A stretch of 33,369 bases of DNA, taken from contig JAEZGS010000022.1 in assembly GCA_023437225.1 (NCBI GenBank), positions 1 through 33,369 on the forward strand, written 5' to 3'. The notes beneath the pieces were generated by a model. It had not been told where the DNA came from. It saw only the letters and a list, made by a program, of their open reading frames with translations, and did not search any database. Every line of letters starts with the position of its first letter. Within the stretch, counting starts at the first letter, position 1. The translations under genes and the position numbers were made by a program. This DNA comes from Bacteroidota bacterium. GTDB lineage: Bacteria; Bacteroidota; Bacteroidia; Chitinophagales; Chitinophagaceae. Positions 21,469-29,872 of the stretch are shown here, piece by piece.

Positions 21469-23112
21469 TTATCCTCTTCTTCTCAAATTCGGGTGTGGAG
21501 CAGGAACTGTTGTAGGTCCTTCTTCCTGAGTACCATCGCGAAGATCAACTGTGTTGCAATCTCCCCCTTCCTGGCCGTACTTGAAGATGAAACGGTCAGA
21601 GCCGATTCCTTCTCTTTCGATCAGGTGGTTGATAACAGCATTCACACGATCCCAGCTTAATTGCTGCTCTGATTTGCTTGAAGAGCAATATCCTACTACA
21701 GCAATCTTACATTCTGAATTGTCGCGCAATCTTTGAGCAACACTTGCAAGCATTGATCTTGCATCTCTGCTCAGGGTTACTGTACGACCAGTGAACGTAA
21801 TGCTTGGCAAATCACCGATGTTGCAACGACCGCGGATGCCATACTGCATAAGGCTGTCGATAGTTTTGCAACAATCTGGAGGAGGACATTTACCTACACC
21901 ATCAGCATCAACAGGTTGACACTGTGTTGGAGTGATAAGTTCTTTATCTCTTGCATCAGGTACACCATCACCATCAGTATCACGGCTTACACCATGTGAG
22001 TCAACAGGAGCACCAGCCGGCGTGTTGGGCTCATTATCAAACTGATCAGTGATACCATCTCCATCTGCATCATCCAGTATTGGCTTTGGCAGTTTCATGT
22101 GGTTGGGCTTGTTGATCTCGTTGTAAGCATAGTCAAGCGGGTTAACCCACCATAGAGGCTCAACAGATTTTCCACCAAGGGCAATATTCAAACCTGCAGA
22201 TAAGAAGTTGGTAACATCGTAGTCGCGTGTTTGCGCGATAGCGGCAATACCATTTTCCTGCCACTGATTTCCATCAAGAAGATCTGATTTAGAGAAATTC
22301 AACCTGTCTTCAATGCTAAGACTTACACGTGGTGAAAGTCTGAACTGCACTCCAACACCAGCCGTTGTATTGAAACGGAAAGGCTCTCCGAATACTTCTG
22401 GCTGGCCAATATCACCCTGACCTTCTGACTCATATTCTCCATCGAGAAGATCTTTTAGATCGCTCTTAATATCCTTGCGATCTTCAAAAGCAAAGCCGCT
22501 TCCAGAGTATCTGTTATAGATAGCAGAGAAATCATATGGAGCGTTTCCGTTAAGCGCATCGATTTTGGTGTCGTAGATCAAACCACCAAAACCTCCGAAC
22601 ACATACACGTTGAAACCGCTCTTTGCTTTATGGAAGCGAAGGTTGTTTAATGTAACCACTGCCTGCAAGCTCAAATCCCAGATAGTCGACTTGTAGTTGT
22701 AGAACACGGGTTGATTGTTTGTGTAAGCAGACCAGGCCGGGTTCTTAAGATAACCAGTAGAAGGTTGGAAGTTCAAACCTTTCGTATTTCCATAACCCAA
22801 TTCACCTCTAACTGAAAACACATAACCTAAAGCTTTACGAACGTGCAGTCCCGCACCGAAACCCGGGAAACGTGAACGAACGTCACCAGCAATGCTGAAC
22901 GCTCCTAGCTTCAAACCCAATTCCCATTGGTTCCTGGGCTTGGCAGGATATGCATAATTGTTTGCCATGAATTCTGTGTGCTGAGGTAGCCTTTTGGCGG
23001 GAATAACCGAAGAATCCTGATAATTATAGCCACTCTGCTCTTCCTGAGCGAAAGTCGCTGAAATCATCAGGCATAGTACTACGATCAAACTAGTGTACTT
23101 TTTGCTTGCCAT
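21469..23112 (-). CDS. OmpA-family outer membrane protein with calcium-binding type 3 repeats
   Basis: This 547-aa protein has a signal peptide (LIVVLCLMISATFAQ), an N-terminal region of about 300 residues with beta-barrel character (aromatic-rich alternating strands such as LGLKLGAFSIAGDVRSRF), then aspartate-rich repeats DADGDGITDQFDNEP and DTDGDGVPDARDKE that bind calcium in thrombospondin type 3 repeats. A C-terminal OmpA-like domain follows with SWDRVNAVINHLIEREGI, which usually anchors to peptidoglycan. The tail (GPTTVPAPHPNLRRRG) is unusually basic and proline-rich. A strong promoter lies upstream and a terminator downstream, so it is a single-gene unit, probably abundant. Confidence 0.92.
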   Translation of the reverse strand: MASKKYTSLIVVLCLMISATFAQEEQSGYNYQDSSVIPAKRLPQHTEFMANNYAYPAKPRNQWELGLKLGAFSIAGDVRSRFPGFGAGLHVRKALGYVFSVRGELGYGNTKGLNFQPSTGYLKNPAWSAYTNNQPVFYNYKSTIWDLSLQAVVTLNNLRFHKAKSGFNVYVFGGFGGLIYDTKIDALNGNAPYDFSAIYNRYSGSGFAFEDRKDIKSDLKDLLDGEYESEGQGDIGQPEVFGEPFRFNTTAGVGVQFRLSPRVSLSIEDRLNFSKSDLLDGNQWQENGIAAIAQTRDYDVTNFLSAGLNIALGGKSVEPLWWVNPLDYAYNEINKPNHMKLPKPILDDADGDGITDQFDNEPNTPAGAPVDSHGVSRDTDGDGVPDARDKELITPTQCQPVDADGVGKCPPPDCCKTIDSLMQYGIRGRCNIGDLPSITFTGRTVTLSRDARSMLASVAQRLRDNSECKIAVVGYCSSSKSEQQLSWDRVNAVINHLIEREGIGSDRFIFKYGQEGGDCNTVDLRDGTQEEGPTTVPAPHPNLRRRG

Positions 23113-23159
23113 AACTAGATTTTATGTGAAAAATTAAGAATACAAAAACCCAACGAGTG

Positions 23160-23190
23160 CAAAAATATCACTTGAAAGTTATTTAGCAAA
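23160..23190 (-). promoter_or_regulatory. promoter of the OmpA-family gene (TTTG-N19-TATTTTTG)
   Basis: On the minus strand TTTG (complement of 23187-23190) is followed after exactly 19 bases by TATTTTTG (complement of 23160-23167). This is a perfect match to the Bacteroidota consensus TTTG-N19-TAnnTTTG. Transcription would start near 23153, leaving a leader of about 40 nt before the ATG at 23112. Confidence 0.75.
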
Positions 23191-23297
23191 TTTTTAATGA
23201 GTGAATTAACCAGCATAACATGAAGAAATTCAATTATAAAACCCACAAAATATCATCATGAAGTATTCACATAAATAGTAATTTGCCCCACTTTATA

Positions 23298-24260
23298 ATG
23301 AATCGAGCTTTATCAATATTAAAACCAGAACTAGCTTTATTTGAAGAGGAATTCAGAGATGCAGTCAAAAGTAAAGTTCCACTTCTAGACCGCATCATGA
23401 GGTTCATTGTGAACCGAAAGGGCAAGCAGTTGCGACCAATGTTTGTAATGTTGTCAGCAAAACTTGCCGGTGAAATCAATCCCTCAACTTACCGTGCAGC
23501 TTCACTCGTAGAACTTCTTCATACAGCAACTCTTGTACACGATGATGTGGTAGATGAATCCTTCGAGCGTCGGGGTTTCTTTTCGACTTACGCCCTATGG
23601 AAGGCAAAGATATCGGTACTGGTGGGCGATTATCTTCTTGCAAAAGGACTGCTGTTATCTCTGGATCATGACGATTTTCGCATTCTGCAATTGTTATCAC
23701 AGGCAGTGCGACTGATGAGCGAAGGTGAATTGCTCCAGATCGAAAAGTCACGCTCATTGAACCTCGACGAAAACATATATTTCGAAATCATCCGAAATAA
23801 AACAGCTTCATTGCTTGCTTCCGCTTGTGCTGCAGGTGCTTATTCCACTTCACATGATGAAGCAATAGCTGAAAAAATGCGTCAGTTTGGAGAGAAGGTG
23901 GGAATTGCATTTCAAATCAAGGACGACCTTTTCGATTATGGTAGTGAAGAGATCGGCAAGCCGACAGGCAACGATATCAAAGAGAAAAAGCTGACCCTGC
24001 CTCTCATATACACGATCAACAATGCCGATAAGGCAACACGAAAGAAATTGATCTACATCATTAAGAATCAGAATAAGGACGATGCAAGAGTCAAAGAGGT
24101 GATCGAAATCGTGAAATCATCCGGAGGTATTGCATATACCGAAAGAATGATGATGCAATATCGGGACGATGCGTTGAATATATTAAAGGAGTTTGAACAA
24201 CCGGAGATCAGAGAAGCCCTTGAAGAATTGGTGAGATTTACGACGGATAGAAAATATTAG
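23298..24260 (+). CDS. polyprenyl diphosphate synthase (octaprenyl/heptaprenyl type)
   Basis: This 320-aa trans-prenyltransferase has both aspartate-rich motifs: HDDVVDE (first, near residue 80) and KDDLFDYG (second, near residue 205), plus GKQLRP that binds isopentenyl diphosphate. The residues before the first motif (LVELLHTATLVHDD) are small to medium, which suggests a long-chain product of the IspB type, fitting the side chain of menaquinone made through the mqn genes at 5.0-6.5 kb. Chain length cannot be read with certainty. The ATG at 23298 is used; a TTG 15 bases upstream is unlikely. recJ follows after 14 bases. Confidence 0.92.
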   Translation: MNRALSILKPELALFEEEFRDAVKSKVPLLDRIMRFIVNRKGKQLRPMFVMLSAKLAGEINPSTYRAASLVELLHTATLVHDDVVDESFERRGFFSTYALWKAKISVLVGDYLLAKGLLLSLDHDDFRILQLLSQAVRLMSEGELLQIEKSRSLNLDENIYFEIIRNKTASLLASACAAGAYSTSHDEAIAEKMRQFGEKVGIAFQIKDDLFDYGSEEIGKPTGNDIKEKKLTLPLIYTINNADKATRKKLIYIIKNQNKDDARVKEVIEIVKSSGGIAYTERMMMQYRDDALNILKEFEQPEIREALEELVRFTTDRKY

Positions 24261-24274
24261 AGAAAGCATTGCTT

Positions 24275-26008
24275 ATGGAGAAGAGATGGAAAATTCGGGA
24301 AGTGAACGAAGCTGAGGTGGACACGTTGCAACGCGCACTTAATGTCAACCGAAATATCTGTAGGATCCTGATACAACGTGGATTGCCGGATTATAAAAGC
24401 GCTGAAACTTTTTTCAATCCTTCTTCAAGTCAGTTGCACGATCCTTTCCTGATGAAGGACATGGCCAAAGCAGTTAATCGCATTTCCGAAGCCATAACAA
24501 AAAAGGAGAAGATTCTTGTGTTTGGCGATTATGATGTAGACGGCACAACTGCGGTCGCATGTATGTTCCGATTTCTTAGCAATCAAATTGATCCTTCATT
24601 ACTGGACTTCTATATACCGCATCGTTACCTCGAAGGTTATGGTATTTCCAAAAAGGGAATCGAGTATGCAGCAGATAATAATTTCACATTAATTATCTCT
24701 CTCGATTGCGGCATCAAATCCATTGAGCTGATCACTTATGCTGCAAACAGGGGTATCGACTTTATCGTATGCGATCATCACCTCCCTGATAGCGAGCTTC
24801 CACCTGCAGTGGCCATCCTCAATCCAAAACAATCGGGCTGTGAATATCCCTATAAAGAATTATGTGGCTGCGGTGTTGGTTTCAAACTGATCACCGCATT
24901 GATAAAACATCTAAGACTTCCCGAGGATACAACAGATCAGTTTCTTGACCTCGTGGCCACAGCGATCGCGGCAGACATCGTACCAATGACGGGAGAAAAT
25001 CGTACACTGGTTTCTCTCGGACTCAAAAAAGCTAATGAAAATCCAAATCATGGTATACGGGCAATCAAAAATTTAAACAAGTTTGAAAAGGATCTTGAGA
25101 TCAGCAATCTTGTATTCATGATCGCTCCTCGTGTTAACGCCGCTGGCAGGATGGATGATGCACGAAAAGCCGTTCAAATGTTTATTGCGCCGAGCTACCA
25201 GGAAGCATTTAACTTTGCTCAGAAGCTGCACGTCGACAACGACGACAGGCGTGTGGCAGATAAAGAAATAACAGAGGAAGCGTTGAAGATGATCAATGAA
25301 AACGCTTCACTGCTCTCAAAAAAATCGACTGTTCTCTATCAGTCCCACTGGCACAAAGGTGTTGTAGGCATTGTTGCCTCGCGATTGATCGATCATTTTT
25401 ATCGACCCACTATAGTTCTCACTAAATCTGGCGATTATGTTGCGGGCTCCGCGAGAAGTGTTGCAGGATTCAACGTCTATGAAGCCATTCATCAATGCAA
25501 GGATCTGCTGATTGGCTATGGCGGACATTTTTACGCAGCCGGCATGACCATGCATACAGATAATGTAACGGCCTTCCAGCAAAGGTTTGAGGAAGTTGTT
25601 GCCTCTTCAATCACACCTGATCTATTGATTCCGGAGATCGTTGTTGATGCAGAAGTTCAGTTTCATGAGCTCAGTCAGAAATTCTATGACATCATTCATC
25701 GCATGGAACCTTTCGGCCCTGATAATCCCAAGCCTGTTTTTATATCAAGAAACTGTGTTGATAAAGGCTCCAGGCTTGTAAAAGAACAACACATAAGATT
25801 TCTTCTTCAACAAAACAATGTCACAGTGAATGGTATCGGCTTTTGCTTAGGCGAAAAGTTTCATCTTCTTGAACAAAATGAACCCCTGGATATCGTATTC
25901 ACATTGGAAGAAAATGAATGGAAGAATACTAAACAATTGCAATTGCGGGTCATTGATGTGCGACTGAGCAATAAAAAAGCCCCGGAAGATCCAGGGCTTG
26001 CTAATTAA
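24275..26008 (+). CDS. recJ: single-stranded-DNA-specific exonuclease RecJ
   Basis: This 577-aa exonuclease degrades single-stranded DNA 5' to 3' in recombination and repair. The DHH core motifs are in order: GDYDVDGTTA, SLDCGIKS, CDHHLPDSE, and later APRVNAAGRMDDA. The DHHA1 part has SARSVAGFNVY and GGHFYAAGMTM, followed by an OB-type domain. The ATG at 24275 lies 14 bases after the polyprenyl synthase gene, so they probably share a transcript. Its last codons overlap a terminator that serves htpG on the other strand; the two genes are convergent with three bases between the stops. Confidence 0.95.
   Translation: MEKRWKIREVNEAEVDTLQRALNVNRNICRILIQRGLPDYKSAETFFNPSSSQLHDPFLMKDMAKAVNRISEAITKKEKILVFGDYDVDGTTAVACMFRFLSNQIDPSLLDFYIPHRYLEGYGISKKGIEYAADNNFTLIISLDCGIKSIELITYAANRGIDFIVCDHHLPDSELPPAVAILNPKQSGCEYPYKELCGCGVGFKLITALIKHLRLPEDTTDQFLDLVATAIAADIVPMTGENRTLVSLGLKKANENPNHGIRAIKNLNKFEKDLEISNLVFMIAPRVNAAGRMDDARKAVQMFIAPSYQEAFNFAQKLHVDNDDRRVADKEITEEALKMINENASLLSKKSTVLYQSHWHKGVVGIVASRLIDHFYRPTIVLTKSGDYVAGSARSVAGFNVYEAIHQCKDLLIGYGGHFYAAGMTMHTDNVTAFQQRFEEVVASSITPDLLIPEIVVDAEVQFHELSQKFYDIIHRMEPFGPDNPKPVFISRNCVDKGSRLVKEQHIRFLLQQNNVTVNGIGFCLGEKFHLLEQNEPLDIVFTLEENEWKNTKQLQLRVIDVRLSNKKAPEDPGLAN
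25973..25999 (-). terminator. htpG terminator embedded in the 3' end of recJ
   Basis: AAGCCC (25977-25982) and GGGCTT (25994-25999), with an inner GGA-AGA-TCC, form a nine-pair hairpin with one mismatch. Read on the minus strand it is followed by six Ts (complement of 25973-25978). All of it is recJ coding sequence, just before the recJ stop. Confidence 0.85.
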
Positions 26009-26011
26009 ACT

Positions 26012-27862
26012 TTATGCTTCAAGAATGATTTTCTTGTCAGGCCTGTCGCTCATCAGGTCTACACTTCTTTCAATGAATGTTGTTAGATCGTTACCGTTCA
26101 ACAAACCCTGTGATAGCAATGCAAGATCGGCAAGATTCTTTACCACTTTTTCCTGCTTTTCTTTGTTATCGCTGTGCAACACTTCCTGGTAGATAGGATG
26201 ATTTCCATTCACTGTAAGCGTAACTTCGTCTGGCATATTTGCGTAGAAGCTTCCCATCGGTCCACTTATCGCTGACATGTCTTTCATTCTACGCATAAAT
26301 TCCGGGCGTGTTGCCACAACTGGTGGCGCTTCCGGACTTAAACCTTTTACCTCCACAGACACATGTAATTTTGCACGCTCAACGGTGAACAATTGTTTAA
26401 GCTCATTTTGCTCCTCCTCATTCAATACACTTTCATTTCCTTCAGCTTTATCGATCAGATTGTCTGCTATATCTGAATCAACTCTTGTGAAATGCACATT
26501 CTCCCATTTCATTTCCATTTGATTGATGAAAGCGGCATCCACAATAGTTTCGAGCTTCACAACTTTAAATCCTTTCGAAATTGCAGAACGCACATATGCA
26601 TCCTGTTGAATTGGATTGGTTGTATAGAGAACGACGAGCTTGCCATCCTTATTTTTTTGTAGGGTTTCTGTAGCAGCGCGGTACTCATCGAGTGTATAAA
26701 ACTTTTCATCCACCGCATCCTGCATAATATGAAACCTGTTGGCCTTTTCAAGGAACTTATCGTCCGTCATCATACCGTACTTAACAAACAAACCAAGACT
26801 CTCCCATTTTTCTTCAAATGATGCGCGTTCCTTATTGAATATTTCTTCAAGTTTGTCGGCAACCTTGCGGGTTATATGATTGTTTATCTTCTTCACATTC
26901 GGATCACCCTGCAGATAACTTCTGCTGACATTTAATGGGATATCCGGACTATCGATGACCCCGTGCAGTAACATCAAAAATTCTGGCACTATATCTTTCA
27001 CTTCATCGGTCACAAATACCTGGTTGCTGTAAAGCTGGATCTTATCTTTTTGTATCTCGTAACTCTGTTTGATCTTAGGGAAGTATAATATACCGGTGAG
27101 ATTGAATGGATAATCAACATTAAGATGGATCCAGAACAATGGCGCATCGCCAAAGGGATATAACTCCTTATAAAAATTCTGGTAATCTTCAGTTGTGAGT
27201 TCGGATGGTTTACGAGTCCATGCTGGTTGTGTGTTGTTGATCTGCTTATCTTCAAAGAAGATCGGTACCGGTAAGAACTTACAGAATTTCTCGAGTATTC
27301 CACGTATGCGTGCAGGTTCAAGGAACTCTGTACTTTCTTCATTGATGTACATCACGATATCTGTACCGCGCTCTTCTTTCACCGTATCTTCTATGATGAA
27401 TTCCGGGCTCCCATCACATTCCCAGCGAACCGGAGTTGCACCTTCCCGGAAGCTTAGTGACCGGATTTCAACTTTTTCGCTCACCATGAAAGAAGAATAA
27501 AAGCCCAGACCGAAATGACCAATTATGTTGGCTTCACTCTGCCCTTTGTATTTGTTTAAAAACTCCTCAGCGCCTGAAAAGGCCACCTGGTTAATATATT
27601 TATCGATCTCGGCCTCAGTCATTCCAACACCACGGTCAGAAATGGTAATGGTTTTTGCGTCTGCATCCACTTTAACGTCTATCCTCAATTCTCCTATCTC
27701 TCCTTTGACGTCACCTATGGACGACAGTGTCTTGAGCTTCTGTGTAGCATCTACTGCATTGCTAATCAATTCTCTAACGAAGATCTCATGGTCAGAATAA
27801 AGGAATTTCTTGATGATTGGGAATATATTTTCCGTTTGAACCCGGATGGAACCCTTTTGCAT
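26012..27862 (-). CDS. htpG: molecular chaperone HtpG (Hsp90)
   Basis: This 616-aa ATP-driven chaperone has the GHKL ATP site in ELISNAVDATQKLK, DRGVGM and GHFGLGFYSSFMVS. It then has the middle domain with the catalytic Arg region (LNVSRSYLQ) and a C-terminal dimerisation part. Two ATGs are six bases apart; the one at 27862 (MQKGSIRVQTENIFP) matches the conserved start, the one at 27868 adds two residues. The length is close to E. coli HtpG. A terminator lies downstream inside recJ. It is divergent from rpsF. Confidence 0.96.
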   Translation of the reverse strand: MQKGSIRVQTENIFPIIKKFLYSDHEIFVRELISNAVDATQKLKTLSSIGDVKGEIGELRIDVKVDADAKTITISDRGVGMTEAEIDKYINQVAFSGAEEFLNKYKGQSEANIIGHFGLGFYSSFMVSEKVEIRSLSFREGATPVRWECDGSPEFIIEDTVKEERGTDIVMYINEESTEFLEPARIRGILEKFCKFLPVPIFFEDKQINNTQPAWTRKPSELTTEDYQNFYKELYPFGDAPLFWIHLNVDYPFNLTGILYFPKIKQSYEIQKDKIQLYSNQVFVTDEVKDIVPEFLMLLHGVIDSPDIPLNVSRSYLQGDPNVKKINNHITRKVADKLEEIFNKERASFEEKWESLGLFVKYGMMTDDKFLEKANRFHIMQDAVDEKFYTLDEYRAATETLQKNKDGKLVVLYTTNPIQQDAYVRSAISKGFKVVKLETIVDAAFINQMEMKWENVHFTRVDSDIADNLIDKAEGNESVLNEEEQNELKQLFTVERAKLHVSVEVKGLSPEAPPVVATRPEFMRRMKDMSAISGPMGSFYANMPDEVTLTVNGNHPIYQEVLHSDNKEKQEKVVKNLADLALLSQGLLNGNDLTTFIERSVDLMSDRPDKKIILEA

Positions 27863-27887
27863 AAGCATTTGTTTTATGTTCGGTCAC

Positions 27888-27921
27888 CAAAGTAAGTGCC
27901 ATTCCGGTATTTTTGCGCAAT
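27888..27921 (-). promoter_or_regulatory. weak candidate promoter of htpG (ATTG-N22-TTACTTTG)
   Basis: On the minus strand TTACTTTG (one mismatch to TAnnTTTG) lies 25 bases before the ATG at 27862, with ATTG 22 bases upstream. No heat-shock operator such as CIRCE was seen in the 229-base gap shared with rpsF. Confidence 0.3.
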
Positions 27922-28040
27922 CAGGGAAAAATTGGCAGGTATCCGCTGGCTCAAGGTCAGTGACGTCAATAAAAGCAGCCAAATCTTGCATAATTAGGAA
28001 ATAACTGCATTTGCGATTCTACATTCCGCATTCTTTATCT

Positions 28041-28048
28041 TACCTTTG
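28041..28048 (+). promoter_or_regulatory. candidate -7 element (TACCTTTG) of the rpsF operon
   Basis: An exact TAnnTTTG match lies 43 bases before the rpsF ATG at 28092. The only TTTG upstream is 27 bases away, longer than usual, so the -33 element is uncertain. The leader would be about 38 nt, with no clear ribosomal-protein binding structure seen. Confidence 0.5.
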
Positions 28049-28091
28049 CTGCCCGTTTAAAATTATTTATTCACAAACAAAAATCAGGGTA

Positions 28092-28445
28092 ATGCAGAAT
28101 TACGAATTGATGGTGATTTTTACCCCTGTGCTTTCTGACGACGATTATAAAGCCGCTCAGAAAAAATTCACTGCTCTCGTTCAGGAGAACGGCGGTGCAA
28201 TTGTGCACGAGAATCCATGGGGATTGAAATCACTGGCCTATCCCATTGCCAAGAAGACCACAGGTCTGTACTGGGTAGTGGAGTATACAGCGCCATCCAC
28301 CTTCAATGAGAAGCTGAAGATCCAGCTTCTGCGTGACGATAATGTAATGCGTCACATGATCACTGCACTCGATAAATACGCCGTCGAGTATAATGGAAGA
28401 AAGAGAAGTGGTGTACATTCAGGAACAGAAAAAGTGGAGGGTTAA
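28092..28445 (+). CDS. rpsF: 30S ribosomal protein S6
   Basis: This 117-aa ribosomal protein begins MQNYELMVIFTPVLSDDD and contains GLKSLAYPIAKKTTGLYWVVEY, the central strand and helix that contacts S18 and 16S rRNA in the platform of the small subunit. A frame extends 81 bases upstream but is not family sequence, so ATG at 28092 is used. It is first of the usual rpsF-rpsR-rplI set, with rpsR starting 5 bases after its stop. Confidence 0.96.
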   Translation: MQNYELMVIFTPVLSDDDYKAAQKKFTALVQENGGAIVHENPWGLKSLAYPIAKKTTGLYWVVEYTAPSTFNEKLKIQLLRDDNVMRHMITALDKYAVEYNGRKRSGVHSGTEKVEG

Positions 28446-28450
28446 TCATC

Positions 28451-28717
28451 ATGGCAAAAGCTAATGAGATAAAGTACCTGACAGCGATCAAAGCTGACAA
28501 GCCCAGGAAAAAATATTGTCGTTTCAAGAAGATGGGCATCCGGTACATCGATTACAAGGACGCAGAGTTCCTGAAGAAATTTTTGAACGAACAGGGTAAG
28601 CTACTTCCCCGCCGTATTACCGGTAATTCGCTGAAATTTCAGCGCAAGGTATCACAGGCTGTGAAGAAGGCACGCCAGATGGCATTGTTACCTTATGTAA
28701 CTGACCTTTTAAAATAG
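28451..28717 (+). CDS. rpsR: 30S ribosomal protein S18
   Basis: This 88-aa basic protein has YIDYKDAEFLKKFLNEQGKLLPRRITGNSLKFQRKV, in which LLPRRITG is the S18 signature. It pairs with S6 on the small subunit. It starts 5 bases after rpsF and its stop codon overlaps the ribosome binding site of rplI. A single Cys in KYCRFKK remains where some S18 proteins have a zinc-binding set. Confidence 0.97.
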   Translation: MAKANEIKYLTAIKADKPRKKYCRFKKMGIRYIDYKDAEFLKKFLNEQGKLLPRRITGNSLKFQRKVSQAVKKARQMALLPYVTDLLK

Positions 28718-28721
28718 GAGG
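28716..28721 (+). promoter_or_regulatory. perfect Shine-Dalgarno AGGAGG before rplI
   Basis: AGGAGG lies 5 bases before the rplI ATG and overlaps the rpsR stop codon. Most genes in this window have no such site, so this one is noteworthy. Confidence 0.85.
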
Positions 28722-28726
28722 ACACC

Positions 28727-29173
28727 ATGGAAGTAATATTGATACAAGATGTAGACAACCTGGGTGCCGCTAATGAAGTGGTTAAGGTACGTAACGGTTA
28801 TGCGCGTAATTATCTTATCCCTCAAAAGAAAGCCCTCGAGGCCAGCCCTTCTAATATGAAGCAGTTGGCTGAAAGGATGAAGCAGATCCAGAAGAAAGAA
28901 GCTGCAATGCTGGCTGAGATCAACCAGGTAATTGCTAAGCTGAAAGAAGCGCCGGTTAAGCTGACTGCCAAAACCGGAACCAGCGGAAAGATCTTTGGTA
29001 CTGTGACTTCATTGCAACTTAGCCGCGCAATTCGCGAGCAGAAAGGATACGACATCGATAGAAGAAAGATTTCTATTGTTGATGAAGTAAAAGAACTCGG
29101 TACTTATAAGGCCAATATCGACTTCGGTAATGGTCAAAGCACCGAACTTGAATTTGAAGTTGTTGGCGAATAA
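28727..29173 (+). CDS. rplI: 50S ribosomal protein L9
   Basis: This 148-aa two-domain protein binds 23S rRNA and reaches across the large subunit. The N-terminal domain has DVDNLGAANEVVKVRNGYARNYLIPQ, the L9 signature, followed by a long charged linker helix (MKQLAERMKQIQKKEAAML) and a C-terminal domain with GKIFGTVTSLQLSRAI. It is last in the rpsF-rpsR-rplI operon, with a perfect Shine-Dalgarno and a 12-bp stem terminator 10 bases downstream. Confidence 0.97.
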   Translation: MEVILIQDVDNLGAANEVVKVRNGYARNYLIPQKKALEASPSNMKQLAERMKQIQKKEAAMLAEINQVIAKLKEAPVKLTAKTGTSGKIFGTVTSLQLSRAIREQKGYDIDRRKISIVDEVKELGTYKANIDFGNGQSTELEFEVVGE

Positions 29174-29183
29174 TATTGAATAA

Positions 29184-29211
29184 AAGGCCTGTAAGTTTTT
29201 ACAGGCCTTTA
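29184..29211 (+). terminator. terminator of the rpsF-rpsR-rplI operon
   Basis: A perfect 12-bp stem AAAGGCCTGTAA (29184-29195) and TTACAGGCCTTT (29200-29211) has a GTTT loop. The following T-tract is short and broken (TTTACTTTAT), so the long stem must do most of the work. A second pair, CCCCTTT (29221-29227) and AAAGGGG (29250-29256) followed by TTTTTT at 29266-29271, may back it up. Confidence 0.85.
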
Positions 29212-29268
29212 CTTTATCTCCCCCTTTAATACTTTTTTTTCACTTCTGCAAAGGGGTTGAAAATCTTT

Positions 29269-29298
29269 TTTGCCAATTAAATAATATCCCTATCTTCA
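29269..29298 (+). promoter_or_regulatory. weak candidate promoter of the RRM gene (TTTG-N18-TATCTTCA)
   Basis: TTTG at 29269-29272 and TATCTTCA at 29291-29298 are 18 bases apart; the -7 box matches four of six fixed positions. Transcription would start near 29305, leaving a 5' leader of about 113 nt, long for this window and reminiscent of cold-shock leaders. Confidence 0.3.
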
Positions 29299-29417
29299 TA
29301 ATAGATAAATGTAGTAAGTTCTCAAGATCTGCAGCGTCGTACCGTTCTCTGGTTCCTCAGTTCGTTGTAGCAACTTTTCTCATTATCGGTTTTTTAGTCA
29401 TTTAAATCATAGTTACA

Positions 29418-29801
29418 ATGAACATTTATGTAGGAAACCTCTCCTGGCAGATGACGGACGAGGACCTTAGGACCCTCTTCGAACAGTATGGGTCAGTTAC
29501 TTCCGCTAAGATCGTGAAGGACAAAGTAAGCGGTCGCAGCAAAGGCTTTGGCTTTGTTGAGATGCCCGAAGATTCAGAAGCACAGAATGCACTAAGCAGC
29601 TTGTATGAATCTGAAGTTTTGGGTCGTAAAATCATCGTTAATGAAGCTCAACCAAAACCAAGCAATGGTGGCGGTGGCGGCGGAGGCTTCAAGAAAAGAA
29701 GCTTCGGCGGCGGTGGTGGTAACAGCGGCGGCGGCGGCGGTTACAAAAAAGGCGGCTTCAACAGAGGCGGCGGAGGCGGAGGTTATAACAGGGATTATTA
29801 A
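29418..29801 (+). CDS. RNA-binding protein with one RRM domain and a glycine-rich tail
   Basis: This 127-aa protein has one RNA recognition motif (residues about 1-78) with RNP2 IYVGNL and RNP1 KGFGFVEM, including the aromatic residues that stack on RNA bases. The tail is nearly all Gly with Lys, Arg, Phe and Tyr (GGGGFKKRSFGGGG, GGYKKGGFNRGG), like the cold-inducible Rbp proteins of cyanobacteria and plant GRPs. It probably binds mRNA or acts as an RNA chaperone. It is a single-gene unit with a long leader and its own strong terminator. Confidence 0.95.
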   Translation: MNIYVGNLSWQMTDEDLRTLFEQYGSVTSAKIVKDKVSGRSKGFGFVEMPEDSEAQNALSSLYESEVLGRKIIVNEAQPKPSNGGGGGGGFKKRSFGGGGGNSGGGGGYKKGGFNRGGGGGGYNRDY

Positions 29802-29820
29802 TCTTAGTTATATATACTCT

Positions 29821-29854
29821 AAAGGCCCTTTCTTCGAAAGGGTCTTTTCTTTTT
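29821..29854 (+). terminator. terminator of the RRM gene
   Basis: A 12-bp stem with one G-T pair joins AAAGGCCCTTTC (29821-29832) to GAAAGGGTCTTT (29836-29847) over a TTC loop, followed by a T-rich tract to 29854. Confidence 0.9.
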
Positions 29855-29872
29855 GTGTGCATTAGAAATCGT

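Noticed and set aside
28011..28091. Longer S6 protein starting at 28011
   Set aside because: The added residues do not resemble S6, and a -7 promoter element lies inside this stretch.
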